From positions 12,413-76,412 of the forward strand of contig CAYOZL010000002.1 of assembly GCA_964408435.1 (NCBI GenBank): a DNA stretch of 64,000 nucleotides, given 5' to 3'. Below are positions 9,788-18,218 of this stretch, in pieces (the stretch's first letter is position 1; every line of letters begins with the position of its first letter). The position numbers and the translations under genes are program-made. A model generated the notes under the pieces. The model was not told the DNA's origin, did not search any database, and worked only from the letters and a program-made list of their open reading frames with translations. The stretch is from CAYOZL01 sp964408435 (GTDB lineage Bacteria; Bdellovibrionota_C; UBA2361; SZUA-149; CAYOZL01).

Positions 9788-11026
9788 TTAGTTAACAAGT
9801 AGGTTTCTATGAACGACACCACTTTGGTCTGTAGTAAGGATGTTTTGTGGCACTCCAGGAATTGGGAATGGAAACATTAAGTTAGATATCAAACCGGATG
9901 AAGAACAACTAGCTAAACTATCACATTGAATGGTATCACCTAAGGGGTCAAATACATCGAATTCACTTTCTACAGGGTGAAATAAGCCTAAATAGTGGCC
10001 AGATTCGTGCGCAATTGTCTCAGCTAATATGCTTAGTTCTAAATTAGATAAAAGCCCATCAGGCCCTTGATGCTCAGAAAGACTGACTCCAACTGCAGAA
10101 AAATCTGTAAGAATTGCTGGACCAGGAATAGAGCTTGCGACACCAAACACTGATTCTAAAGTATTAGCACCAGTTGTATTTGAATCTGAAGAAATAAAAT
10201 CTGCGACATATACATTTAGTGCTATAGGATCTGAAGTAGATACAAAGCCCTGATTAGCAAAAAAATTAGAACCAGATATCGGATTAGGTAATACTCCAGT
10301 TGTGCTAGGTACATTAAAAACTGAAAGATCTATTAAAAGACTGATTTGACTAAAGATAGCCCTTGTTTGGTCCATAGCTTGTTGTATTTCTAAAGAACTA
10401 TTTTGTGCAGCATCGCCAACTAGAAATAAATTAACTGCCACAGTTCCTGAACTAAAACTAGTGTCGTTTTTTGCAATTACTGTTGCAGTAACATTGCCAC
10501 TTGTATTATCTCCAATAAAGGCTAGTTGATTATAAGTACCTGAAAAAACTCCTGGGTCTTCATCGTTAGTTTGATAGTTAAGAGTGTTAACTTCAGGACC
10601 AAAAATTAAAGCAAAAGTAGTTAGTTCTTCATCAGCATTTGGAACAATTTCATTATTATTAGGATCAAATAAGGCAACAGTAGCAATTCCATTACCAGGG
10701 TCTTGAAGTATAACTTGAAAAGCATTAAGCGTTGATAGATTTAAATTTAAGGATAAAAAATTAGTATTAGAAAAAGGTATGTTTACCTGTTCTATACCAA
10801 AGCCATTCGAGGCATCAACGTTAATACTACTAGTAATAACATCAAAGCCATCTATTGAATCGACGACTGTATCAGTCGTGTTATCTCCAGCTATAATTCC
10901 ATCGCTATTATCATCAGTAGTGTTAGTTCCTGAGACACCACTAGATACTCCAGTAGAGCCGTTACCACCACTGGTGCAGGATATAATACTTAGAGATACT
11001 AAAAATATGAGGGCTAAATTTTTCAT
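9788..11026 (-). CDS. Lipoprotein zinc metalloprotease (metzincin-like)
   Basis: A 412-residue secreted protein. The N-terminus is a lipoprotein signal ending IISC at about residue 17, followed by a Gly/Ser/Thr/Asp-rich linker. The catalytic zinc motif HESGHYLGLFH begins at H340 and fits the metzincin HExxHxxGxxH consensus; LMFP about 40 residues later could be the Met-turn. Residues 60-330 are beta-rich with several DxNxD-like patterns. It would degrade protein at the cell surface or in the periplasm; the substrate is unknown. The gene follows the HU-H1 gene on the same strand, with a hairpin between them. Confidence 0.85.
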   Translation of the reverse strand: MKNLALIFLVSLSIISCTSGGNGSTGVSSGVSGTNTTDDNSDGIIAGDNTTDTVVDSIDGFDVITSSINVDASNGFGIEQVNIPFSNTNFLSLNLNLSTLNAFQVILQDPGNGIATVALFDPNNNEIVPNADEELTTFALIFGPEVNTLNYQTNDEDPGVFSGTYNQLAFIGDNTSGNVTATVIAKNDTSFSSGTVAVNLFLVGDAAQNSSLEIQQAMDQTRAIFSQISLLIDLSVFNVPSTTGVLPNPISGSNFFANQGFVSTSDPIALNVYVADFISSDSNTTGANTLESVFGVASSIPGPAILTDFSAVGVSLSEHQGPDGLLSNLELSILAETIAHESGHYLGLFHPVESEFDVFDPLGDTIQCDSLASCSSSGLISNLMFPFPIPGVPQNILTTDQSGVVHRNLLVN

Positions 11027-11030
11027 GGTT

Positions 11031-11058
11031 AAGGGTAGCTTATTGATAAACTACCCTT
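11031..11058 (-). terminator. Hairpin between HU-H1 gene and metalloprotease start
   Basis: An 8-bp perfect stem (aagggtag / ctaccctt) with a 12-base loop lies just before the metalloprotease ATG at 11026 and after the HU-H1 stop at 11077. There is no strong T-run, so it is a weak terminator. Because the stem ends 4 bases before the ATG it might instead mask the ribosome-binding site. Confidence 0.4.
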
Positions 11059-11076
11059 TAAGCTTTATATAAATTA

Positions 11077-11796
11077 TTATAATACTGCTTCTTTCAAAGC
11101 TTTATTAGGGCTAAATTTAACTCTTTTTCTAGCAGAAATTCTAATAACTTCTCTAGTTAAAGGATTAATTCCCATTCTAGCCTTACTCTTTCTTACGTAC
11201 ATCTTACCTAAGTTTGGTAAAGGTACTCGATATCCGCTCTTTAAAGACTCATGAATAATTCCAACAAAAGATGCATAGAATTCTTTAGCATTCTTCTTTG
11301 ATGTGAAACCAACATAAGAAACTAAATTGTCATACAGCTCAGATTGCGAATACTTATTAGTAGCTGAGTTCTTAGGCTTACTAAGCACTTTTTTACTCGG
11401 CGCTAAATAAGTAGGCTTTTTAACAACTACTTTAGCTACTTTTTTAACTGCTTTTTTCTTAGCCTTCTTCTTAGCAGGCTTTTTCTTTGCTACTTTTTTC
11501 TTAGTAACTTTCTTTTTAGCCTTCTTTTTAGTTACCTTCTTCTTAGTTGTTTTCTTTTTTGTAGCTTTCTTTTTAACTACCTTTTTCTTAGTAGCTTTTT
11601 TCTTAGCTACTTTCTTCTTAGTAACTTTCTTTTTAGCAGTCTTTTTCTTAGCTGCAGCTTTTTTCTTTACTGGCTTTTTTTTCGTAGTTTTCTTCTTTGT
11701 AGCTTTTTTCTTTGTTACTTTCTTTTTAACTACTTTTTTCTTAGTAGCTTTTTTCTTAGCTGGTTTCTTTTTTGTTGTTTTCTTTTTAGTTGCCAA
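11077..11796 (-). CDS. HU-family DNA-binding protein with histone H1-like lysine-rich tail
   Basis: A 239-residue nucleoid protein. Residues 1-125 are almost entirely KKK[AVT]TKKK-type repeats with Ala, Val and Pro, like the C-terminal tail of histone H1 or AlgP. Residues 148-239 are an HU/IHF fold: the arm region GKMYVRKSKARMGINPLT and the closing FSPNKALKEAVL match the family, including the conserved Asn-Pro at the tip. I chose the TTG at 11796 because a GGAGGA ribosome-binding site lies 7 bases before it; an upstream in-frame TTG at 11811 overlaps that site. The combination implies strong non-specific DNA compaction. Confidence 0.92.
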   Translation of the reverse strand: MATKKKTTKKKPAKKKATKKKVVKKKVTKKKATKKKTTKKKPVKKKAAAKKKTAKKKVTKKKVAKKKATKKKVVKKKATKKKTTKKKVTKKKAKKKVTKKKVAKKKPAKKKAKKKAVKKVAKVVVKKPTYLAPSKKVLSKPKNSATNKYSQSELYDNLVSYVGFTSKKNAKEFYASFVGIIHESLKSGYRVPLPNLGKMYVRKSKARMGINPLTREVIRISARKRVKFSPNKALKEAVL

Positions 11797-11989
11797 TTTA
11801 ATTTCCTCCAAAATACATGTTAAAAATAAACTTAAATAAAACTACTTCCCTAATTTATTTAGATTGTAAAACGTAAAACATTGATTAGCTTATAAAGTGT
11901 TTAAACACGTTAAAAACTAATTACTAATACTACCGCTACTTGTTATAGAATTATTGGTCAAGAAAAATCAATAAAAAAAAGTGAATTTA

Positions 11990-13231
11990 TTAAACTATCT
12001 TTTTGCTCTTTTTGCTCTTCGTTTTTTCTATTAGCTCTGAATCAATTTCTTTATTAGATAAAAGTCTTAGATATTGTTCATAATCATTGGTTACTTTAAG
12101 CCAAGAATATTGCTTCTGAGCTCTTAAATAAGCTGATTTTCTAAGTTTTAAGATTCCTTCTTTATTTATAATTATATCAGCAATCTTATTTTTTAAATCA
12201 CTGATATCATTAAAACTATAAGCTATTCCAGTGCCAGATAAAACTTCAATATTCTCAGGGGTAGAGTTAAATAATATACAATTAGCAAAACCCATTGCCT
12301 CAACTAATGCAGGATGAGTACCCCCTACTTCAGTTGCTTGAATATAGATTCTTGCATAGCTTTGAAGTAGTTCGTATCCTTTACCGTATATCGCACCTGA
12401 AAAAATAATATTATTAGATTCGTATCTTTTTAAGCCTTTAATATAATCTTTAGAATACGGCGCATCACCAACAATTAGCAGTTTATATTCAGATAATTCT
12501 TTATTTTCTTTTATAAGCTTATCATAGGCCTCTATAACCACATGAGCATTGTTCTCAGGTTCTAATCTGCTAACGAAAAGGATATACTTTCCTGGTATAA
12601 TATCTAAGTCCTTAAAAATCTTTTGATTAGATCTACTTACAGTATTTTCTAAATCAAGAGTTTCTAGTTTTGAATTTAAAATATCTTTAGGTATCTCTCT
12701 ACAACCATAAGGAATTACAATAGAACTTTGTTTATATTTTTCCTGGTAATACTCCCTAATTACTTCTGCATCAGAGATAAAAGAATTTGCAAATTTAACT
12801 GAGCAATACTCTCCTAGTAAATACCAGAGTTTACCAAACTTATTCCATTTAGCTCTTTTCCTCTCTATTCCGTCAACATTAACTACAACAGGAGTTGAAC
12901 TAAAGAGTTTGAAAAGTAGAAGTAGCGGACTGTTAGCACCATTACATAGTAAAATAACATCAACAGGGTTTTTTATTAAATCATAAAGAGATAAAAAACT
13001 ATGAACTATGGTCTCAAAATACTTATGCTTAGGAGCTGGTAGTAATTTAAGTTCTACACCTTTATAAAACTTTTCATCAAAGTCTATTAAATGTTTTCTA
13101 CCGTAAACTCTAACGGAATTACCTTTTTCGACAAGCCTAGTTGCTAATTCTTCTGCAAAGGTTTCAAAGCCACCATAACAAGCTGGTATGCCTCTTGTTC
13201 CACAAATTGCTATTTTTAATCTTTCGCTCAT
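11990..13231 (-). CDS. Glycosyltransferase family 4 with DUF1972 N-terminus
   Basis: A 413-residue glycosyltransferase. The opening IAICGTRGIPACYGGFETFAEEL is the signature of the DUF1972 N-terminal domain found in rhamnosyl- and other transferases for surface polysaccharides. The C-terminal domain has ILFVSRLEPENNAHVVIEAY and the donor-binding TEVGGTHPALVEAMGF. The last 15 residues are a lysine-rich tail. It is divergent from a second glycosyltransferase at 13279, with 47 AT-rich bases between that must hold both promoters. Likely acts at the cytoplasmic face of the membrane on lipid-linked glycans. Confidence 0.9.
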   Translation of the reverse strand: MSERLKIAICGTRGIPACYGGFETFAEELATRLVEKGNSVRVYGRKHLIDFDEKFYKGVELKLLPAPKHKYFETIVHSFLSLYDLIKNPVDVILLCNGANSPLLLLFKLFSSTPVVVNVDGIERKRAKWNKFGKLWYLLGEYCSVKFANSFISDAEVIREYYQEKYKQSSIVIPYGCREIPKDILNSKLETLDLENTVSRSNQKIFKDLDIIPGKYILFVSRLEPENNAHVVIEAYDKLIKENKELSEYKLLIVGDAPYSKDYIKGLKRYESNNIIFSGAIYGKGYELLQSYARIYIQATEVGGTHPALVEAMGFANCILFNSTPENIEVLSGTGIAYSFNDISDLKNKIADIIINKEGILKLRKSAYLRAQKQYSWLKVTNDYEQYLRLLSNKEIDSELIEKTKSKKSKKIV

Positions 13232-13278
13232 CTAGTATAAAGTATTATTGTATATTAACTATAATCTAATTTATAAAT

Positions 13279-14814
13279 TTGTCAGCTAACAATACATTAA
13301 TTTCAATAGTAATCCCTATATACAACCATGGAGATTACCTAAAACAGTCTATTGACTCTGTATTGAACAATTGTTCATACAGTTATGAGTTAATATTGGT
13401 TAATGATGGCTCGACTGACAATACCTCAAAGATACTAGACACTTACAAAGAACATCACTCTATCAAAATTATTGAACAGGATAATCAAGGGATTTCAAAT
13501 GCTTTAAATAATGGATTTAATAACACTAAAGGTAAATTTATAACCTGGAGCTCTGCAGATAATCTATATAAAAATAACGCCTTAGATAAGCTAAGTGAAT
13601 TCCTTACAAATAATCCTGATATTGACTTAGTTTACTCAGATGTAGAGTTAATTGACGAGAATTCAAAGAGTTTTAAAAATAGTAACTACAGGGTTCAAAA
13701 TCAAGATAAAAATAACACTTCAATTCTTAGATTACCTAGAGAAGTTGATACACTTAGTCTTTATTCTGATAATTTTATTAATGCATGCTTTTTATATAGG
13801 CGTTGGATTTTTGACCTTTTAGGAGGATATAAAAAAGAGTTTATAGGATTTGAGGATTATGAATATTGGTTAAGAGTACTAGCGGCAGGTAAAATTTCAC
13901 ATCTTAATACTAAAGATGTTTTATATAGTTATAGATTACATCAAGACACCTTAACTAATAATTTAAATCACCATGAACTACAAAATAAACAAAAACATGT
14001 CGTTAAAGAGTATCAAGACATTATTTTAAATGACACTAATTTAGAATGCTCTAATAACAGTAGAAATATTCAAGAAGCTGATAATTTAGAGCTTACAAAT
14101 TACCAGAACAAAGACTTAGAAGTTTTTTTAAAATCACTTCCTGCTACATACAATCCAAGTTTAGCAAAACAAATGGAAATAGAGATACATAAACAAATAT
14201 ATAAAACAGAACCAAGTATTGATTTTCCCAAAATTTTATCTAGAACAAATAATTCTGATTATAAATCAGTAGAACATAAGAATAATTCAAAGTTTAGTAT
14301 CCTCTTAACCAATTTCATATCAGAATTAGAAATTGAATTATTAGCAAATATTATTAAAAAGAATGCTAAATCTACGTTTGTTGCTGTTTGTCTTGATGAA
14401 AATCAAAATAAACTTGCTAATGATCTAAACATAAAACTTGGAAGTAAGAATAGTAACTATAGAATAATTAATATTTCTGGATACAAGGGAGTAGAAACCT
14501 ACCTAGAACAAGAAAAATATCTGCCTTTAGTATTTGCTTTATCAAATTCAGATGGTCTGATTGTACCATGTATAAATGATTTATTCTTTTTTTATAATAT
14601 TTTATCGCTATGTTCTGTAACAAAGCTTAGTCCTATTCTTTTAAGTAACAATAAGTGTGATTTTAAAACTATTAATTATACAGACTTTAGTCCTAGTAAG
14701 TTCTTAGATATTAAGATTGAAAATTGGCATGAAAAAGTTAGCTCTAGTTCTTTAGAATCAAGAATATTTAAGATTAAGAATTTTTTAGAGACTAAGTTTT
14801 CTAAACAAAAGTAA
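13279..14814 (+). CDS. Glycosyltransferase family 2 with unknown C-terminal half
   Basis: Residues 8-240 are a GT2 (GT-A) domain: SIVIPIYNHGDYLKQSIDSV at the N-terminus, LVNDGSTDNT for nucleotide binding, and SSADN in the place of the metal-binding DxD region. The C-terminal half (about residues 300-511) has no motif I know and may be a second, divergent transferase or a protein-protein module. The start is TTG at 13279. The gene stands alone on the plus strand, divergent from the DUF1972 transferase, and probably works on the same glycan. Confidence 0.86.
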   Translation: MSANNTLISIVIPIYNHGDYLKQSIDSVLNNCSYSYELILVNDGSTDNTSKILDTYKEHHSIKIIEQDNQGISNALNNGFNNTKGKFITWSSADNLYKNNALDKLSEFLTNNPDIDLVYSDVELIDENSKSFKNSNYRVQNQDKNNTSILRLPREVDTLSLYSDNFINACFLYRRWIFDLLGGYKKEFIGFEDYEYWLRVLAAGKISHLNTKDVLYSYRLHQDTLTNNLNHHELQNKQKHVVKEYQDIILNDTNLECSNNSRNIQEADNLELTNYQNKDLEVFLKSLPATYNPSLAKQMEIEIHKQIYKTEPSIDFPKILSRTNNSDYKSVEHKNNSKFSILLTNFISELEIELLANIIKKNAKSTFVAVCLDENQNKLANDLNIKLGSKNSNYRIINISGYKGVETYLEQEKYLPLVFALSNSDGLIVPCINDLFFFYNILSLCSVTKLSPILLSNNKCDFKTINYTDFSPSKFLDIKIENWHEKVSSSSLESRIFKIKNFLETKFSKQK

Positions 14815-14826
14815 TTTTTTATTATA

Positions 14827-14973
14827 TTACTTTTTACTATTTAATTTTATAAAAGCCATTATTCCTAGAACGCCTAGAACAATTACAGTTCTTGTGCCTT
14901 GATCGGCTTTCATCACCGCTACTAGGATAATACCTAAGCCTACTAATAGTCCCCAATGAAAGAATGAAAGCAT
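14827..14973 (-). CDS. Small two-helix membrane protein (48 aa)
   Basis: An ATG at 14973 opens a 48-residue frame ending TAA at 14827. The translation begins MLSFFHWGLLVGLGIILVAV, then a short polar turn MKADQGTR, then VIVLGVLGIMAFIKL and a basic end NSKK. This gives two hydrophobic segments joined by a charged loop, a typical small integral membrane protein layout. It fills the gap between the GT2 gene (convergent, 13 bases apart) and psd. No family is recognised; the coherent membrane pattern and lack of another gene here support it. Confidence 0.6.
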   Translation of the reverse strand: MLSFFHWGLLVGLGIILVAVMKADQGTRTVIVLGVLGIMAFIKLNSKK

Positions 14974-15056
14974 AATTTTATATCTTATATTAAATTTCCT
15001 TTAATATAATAAAAATCAAGGTTATTGGAAAGCTAAATTAGTAGTAAAATTTATGA

Positions 15057-15836
15057 CTAAATTGCCTGCCCCATTTTTAAACGGCTAGTCTTCTCTAGCA
15101 GTTTTAAATCTAGAATATTTTTTTCAGTACATATTACTACCGTAGAGCCGAAATTAAATCGTGCAATTTCTTCAGCTTTATTTACACCAATGTCAACTTT
15201 AGTTGGCTTTATAGGATAGGGATTACGAAACAAGTTATTACCAAGTTTTAGTTTTAAGTAATTTAGATAAATTGAGCCTACATTTAGTGCGCCTACTTTG
15301 ATCAATGCTAACTTTCCAAGATCTGGATTATCAATAAGGGTTACAATTCTTTCATTAGTTGAGAGTATGTAATTATTAGATTTTTTAGGATTCACAGTCT
15401 TTAATCTGCCTGGCTTACCTATCCATGAAATTATTTTACCATCTATTGGGCTATGAATTCTATGATAATCTTTAGGTGATAGATAGATAGTTAAAAAATA
15501 GCCATCCTTAAAAATCCTTGATAAATCCTTGCTACATAAAAAAGCATCTAAATAATAACTAAAATTCTTAACTTTAATTTCATTATTAATTTTTCCGAAA
15601 TCAACTATGGTGCCATCAACTGGACTAACAACTCTTGAATTATCTATTTTCCTGTTTTTGACTTCTCTTGTAAAAAAATCCTGAAAATTAGTAAACTCAT
15701 CTATTGCTTTAGTAAAATCGCTAACATCTACATTATAAAATGAAATATAGAGATTAAATATTTTAGACCTTAAAGGTTTTGGAATTCTTATAGCAGTAAT
15801 AAGACCAGTAAGATAACTAATTATTTTTAAAAACAT
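15057..15836 (-). CDS. psd: Phosphatidylserine decarboxylase proenzyme
   Basis: Makes phosphatidylethanolamine from phosphatidylserine at the inner membrane. The chain self-cleaves to form a pyruvoyl group; the cleavage motif here is FGST (residues 229-232, cleavage before S231), a variant of the usual LGST. Other conserved parts are SPVDGTI near residue 90 and SPKDYHRIHSP with the proteolysis-triad histidine. 259 residues is normal for the Psd type found in many Gram-negatives. It is the last gene of the run amgK-murU-Cys-rich protein-psd, starting 15 bases after the Cys-rich gene. Confidence 0.95.
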   Translation of the reverse strand: MFLKIISYLTGLITAIRIPKPLRSKIFNLYISFYNVDVSDFTKAIDEFTNFQDFFTREVKNRKIDNSRVVSPVDGTIVDFGKINNEIKVKNFSYYLDAFLCSKDLSRIFKDGYFLTIYLSPKDYHRIHSPIDGKIISWIGKPGRLKTVNPKKSNNYILSTNERIVTLIDNPDLGKLALIKVGALNVGSIYLNYLKLKLGNNLFRNPYPIKPTKVDIGVNKAEEIARFNFGSTVVICTEKNILDLKLLEKTSRLKMGQAI

Positions 15837-15851
15837 GAGACTCTAAGTTTT

Positions 15852-17474
15852 TTACCCATTATCCTGTGTGTTTCTCACTCGATCGACATGCCTTTGAAAA
15901 ATAGATCTAGCTGGTGGGGCAATTTTATTCTCAACTAAGAATGCAATCTCAAATTCATTAAATATAACTTCTTGGGTTGAGATTTCACATAGATAAATAG
16001 ATTCTTGTTCAAGTAACTCATTAGCAGTTTGCGGTACTTCACTAAAAGATAAATTAGCTAACTCTGATGATGACTCTGCATCGGATACCTCTGAGCCGTT
16101 TAAGATATCTATCGCTCTAATATTTTCCTGTTCATCATCCCAACGAAAGCCCATAAGTTTTGCAGGAGCTCTACCAAGTGGCATAAAAACTTGAGCAGCA
16201 GACATATTGTAAGGTAAACCACAAAATCCAGGTGTTAAAAAACTTCCCCAAGATTTTCTAATTTTTAAATTTTCAATAATTTCACTTCTCATTTTTTTAT
16301 ATTCATTTTCAGAGTATTGTTTATTTAGAATACAATAGCTTTTATTACTTAGCCCTACACAGGCAAATAAATCGTGAGAATCATAACAATGAGAGCAATA
16401 TTCAAGATTCTCAACATTGCTCCAACAATCAATACTATTAAATATATTAGTGGCATTATCACCAATCATTGCAAATTGGGCTAAATTGCTACTATTATTA
16501 CCGTAGCCAATACCCTCAAAACAGTTATTTGAGTCAAAAATATTTTGCGAATTAACTATATTTTTAGAGTTATAACAGTTTTTGCTATTTTGAACCTTTG
16601 TACATTCGTGTAAAAAATTATTGTTCCTTTCTACTTTTTTATTTTCGTTATTTTTTAATTCATTCTTAAATTTTTTATATTTAATCTTTGCTTGCTCTAG
16701 AAAATCTCTTTTATTGAGTTGTAAATCTTCTAAAAATTGGAAGTATTCTTTTTTAGAAGTCTTTTTATTGTAGATACAATACTCTGAATTTTTCATATCT
16801 GTACAAAAGATACAATTTTTACAATTTATACAATTCGATAAAAAATAACTGTTTTCACATCTCTTAGAAAAAGTAGAGAAAAATAAGTTTTTAGAATCAA
16901 TGCAAGAAGAGCACTCGTAACAGTTCTCAGAGTTAATTAAATTTAAGTTATCGATGCAGTTTCTTGAATTAATTATAAAATATGAATTATGGCAGTTTAT
17001 TAAATCTTTTCCTATCGTGATATTTGTACAATTTAAAATATCACTAACATAATGAACATTTGTAGAATTTTCGAAATTCTTTGCTATAACATTCGGACGA
17101 GGTACTTTATTCCAAAGCTCAATAAATTGTTCATTAAATGCTCTATCTAAGTTGTATTTCCTACTGTATTTAGTAGCATCGAATTCTTTCTCTAACCATT
17201 TTTCTTGCTTGTAAATAGTAAATTGCGATTTTTGGTGATAAACAGAAGAGATATATCCCCCTGTTTTGTCACACTTAATTTGATAGAACCTACCAGAACT
17301 AATAAACGCTAATTTTCTTCTTAACCTTTCTCTATAAACTGTATTTGGTAAAGGTAATGAAAATTTTCGATAGTTATCTATTTCTTCAGAAGATAATTCA
17401 AAGCTTTCTCCTGTTAGCTTACATTTTCTAGCTATTGATTTCTTTTCAAATAAATTTTTAATTTTTTCTATCAT
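15852..17474 (-). CDS. Cysteine/asparagine-rich repeat protein of candidate-phyla type
   Basis: A 540-residue soluble protein of unknown function. The N-terminal 85 residues contain paired CKLTGE and CDKTGG motifs, likely a zinc-binding treble clef, with LPLPNTVYRERLRRKLAF between. Residues 150-400 are repeated short units with NC, SENC, SKNC and CxxC patterns, a spacing suited to a beta-solenoid with stacked cysteines, and contain the twin landmarks SEYCIYNKKTSKKEY and KSYCILNKQYSENEY. From memory this architecture is common in Patescibacteria (CPR) genomes, without assigned function. The last 130 residues look globular. Its ATG overlaps the murU stop by 4 bases, so translation is coupled. 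Confidence 0.85.
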   Translation of the reverse strand: MIEKIKNLFEKKSIARKCKLTGESFELSSEEIDNYRKFSLPLPNTVYRERLRRKLAFISSGRFYQIKCDKTGGYISSVYHQKSQFTIYKQEKWLEKEFDATKYSRKYNLDRAFNEQFIELWNKVPRPNVIAKNFENSTNVHYVSDILNCTNITIGKDLINCHNSYFIINSRNCIDNLNLINSENCYECSSCIDSKNLFFSTFSKRCENSYFLSNCINCKNCIFCTDMKNSEYCIYNKKTSKKEYFQFLEDLQLNKRDFLEQAKIKYKKFKNELKNNENKKVERNNNFLHECTKVQNSKNCYNSKNIVNSQNIFDSNNCFEGIGYGNNSSNLAQFAMIGDNATNIFNSIDCWSNVENLEYCSHCYDSHDLFACVGLSNKSYCILNKQYSENEYKKMRSEIIENLKIRKSWGSFLTPGFCGLPYNMSAAQVFMPLGRAPAKLMGFRWDDEQENIRAIDILNGSEVSDAESSSELANLSFSEVPQTANELLEQESIYLCEISTQEVIFNEFEIAFLVENKIAPPARSIFQRHVDRVRNTQDNG

Positions 17475-18202
17475 AATATTTTATTTAAATAGTTTTTTGC
17501 TTGTTCAAGTCTCTTAGGTGTCCCTGCATCACACCAATAAGAACTCATTAAGTAAGCTGAGAGTATTTCATTAGAGTTTAAACAATTAAGAAAGATGTCT
17601 TTTGTAAGACTAAATTTTTTATCTTTAAATATAGTCACAAAATCTTTCTTGAATAGATCCTGACTTAAAAGACTAATACCAGTAAAAAAAACCGCTGTAT
17701 AATCTTGCTTAGAGCCATAATCTAAAAATTTATTTATCTCATTTTTTTTATTTACTCCTAATTGACCATTTATTTCTAAACTAGGATCTGATTTAACAAC
17801 TAATGAGGCAAGTTTATTTTGATTTAAGTGAAAATCTGTAAAGTCAGAAAAGCTAAACTTATTATCAATTACAATATCAGAATTAATGATTAAAAGATTT
17901 TCAGAAGTGATTTTATTAGCTATTTTAGCTAATGCTCCGCCTGTATCCAGTATGTCATCTTCATGCGAATACTCAATTTCTAAACCCCATTTTTCACCAC
18001 CAGATACAAACTCAACAATTTTATCTGCTTTATAATGAGTATTGATAAAAACTTTTTTATATCCTGCTCTAGATAAATGCTCTAGATTCATTTCAATTAA
18101 AGATTTATCATTCACCTTAACTAGAGGTTTAGGAATCTCTTTAGTCAGCTCACCTAATCTGGTTCCAAAACCTGCACTTAATAATAAAACTTCTTCCTTC
18201 AT
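17471..18202 (-). CDS. murU: N-acetylmuramate 1-phosphate uridylyltransferase-like nucleotidyltransferase
   Basis: Converts N-acetylmuramate 1-phosphate and UTP to UDP-N-acetylmuramate in the peptidoglycan recycling shortcut. The protein is a 243-residue sugar-nucleotidyltransferase with the signature LLLSAGFGTRLGELTKEIPKPL (residues 6-27), INTHY, and DTGGALAK, and it lacks the C-terminal acyltransferase domain of GlmU. The name depends on the adjacent amgK-type kinase, 16 bases upstream; alone it would be called a generic MobA-like/hexose-1-phosphate transferase. Overlap with the next gene indicates an operon. Confidence 0.88.
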   Translation of the reverse strand: MKEEVLLLSAGFGTRLGELTKEIPKPLVKVNDKSLIEMNLEHLSRAGYKKVFINTHYKADKIVEFVSGGEKWGLEIEYSHEDDILDTGGALAKIANKITSENLLIINSDIVIDNKFSFSDFTDFHLNQNKLASLVVKSDPSLEINGQLGVNKKNEINKFLDYGSKQDYTAVFFTGISLLSQDLFKKDFVTIFKDKKFSLTKDIFLNCLNSNEILSAYLMSSYWCDAGTPKRLEQAKNYLNKIL

Positions 18203-18218
18203 AGTAACCGACTTAATA

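Noticed and set aside
11400..11800. Simple-sequence tandem repeat region
   Set aside because: It is the lysine-rich coding part of the HU-H1 gene, in one open frame with a clear ribosome-binding site.
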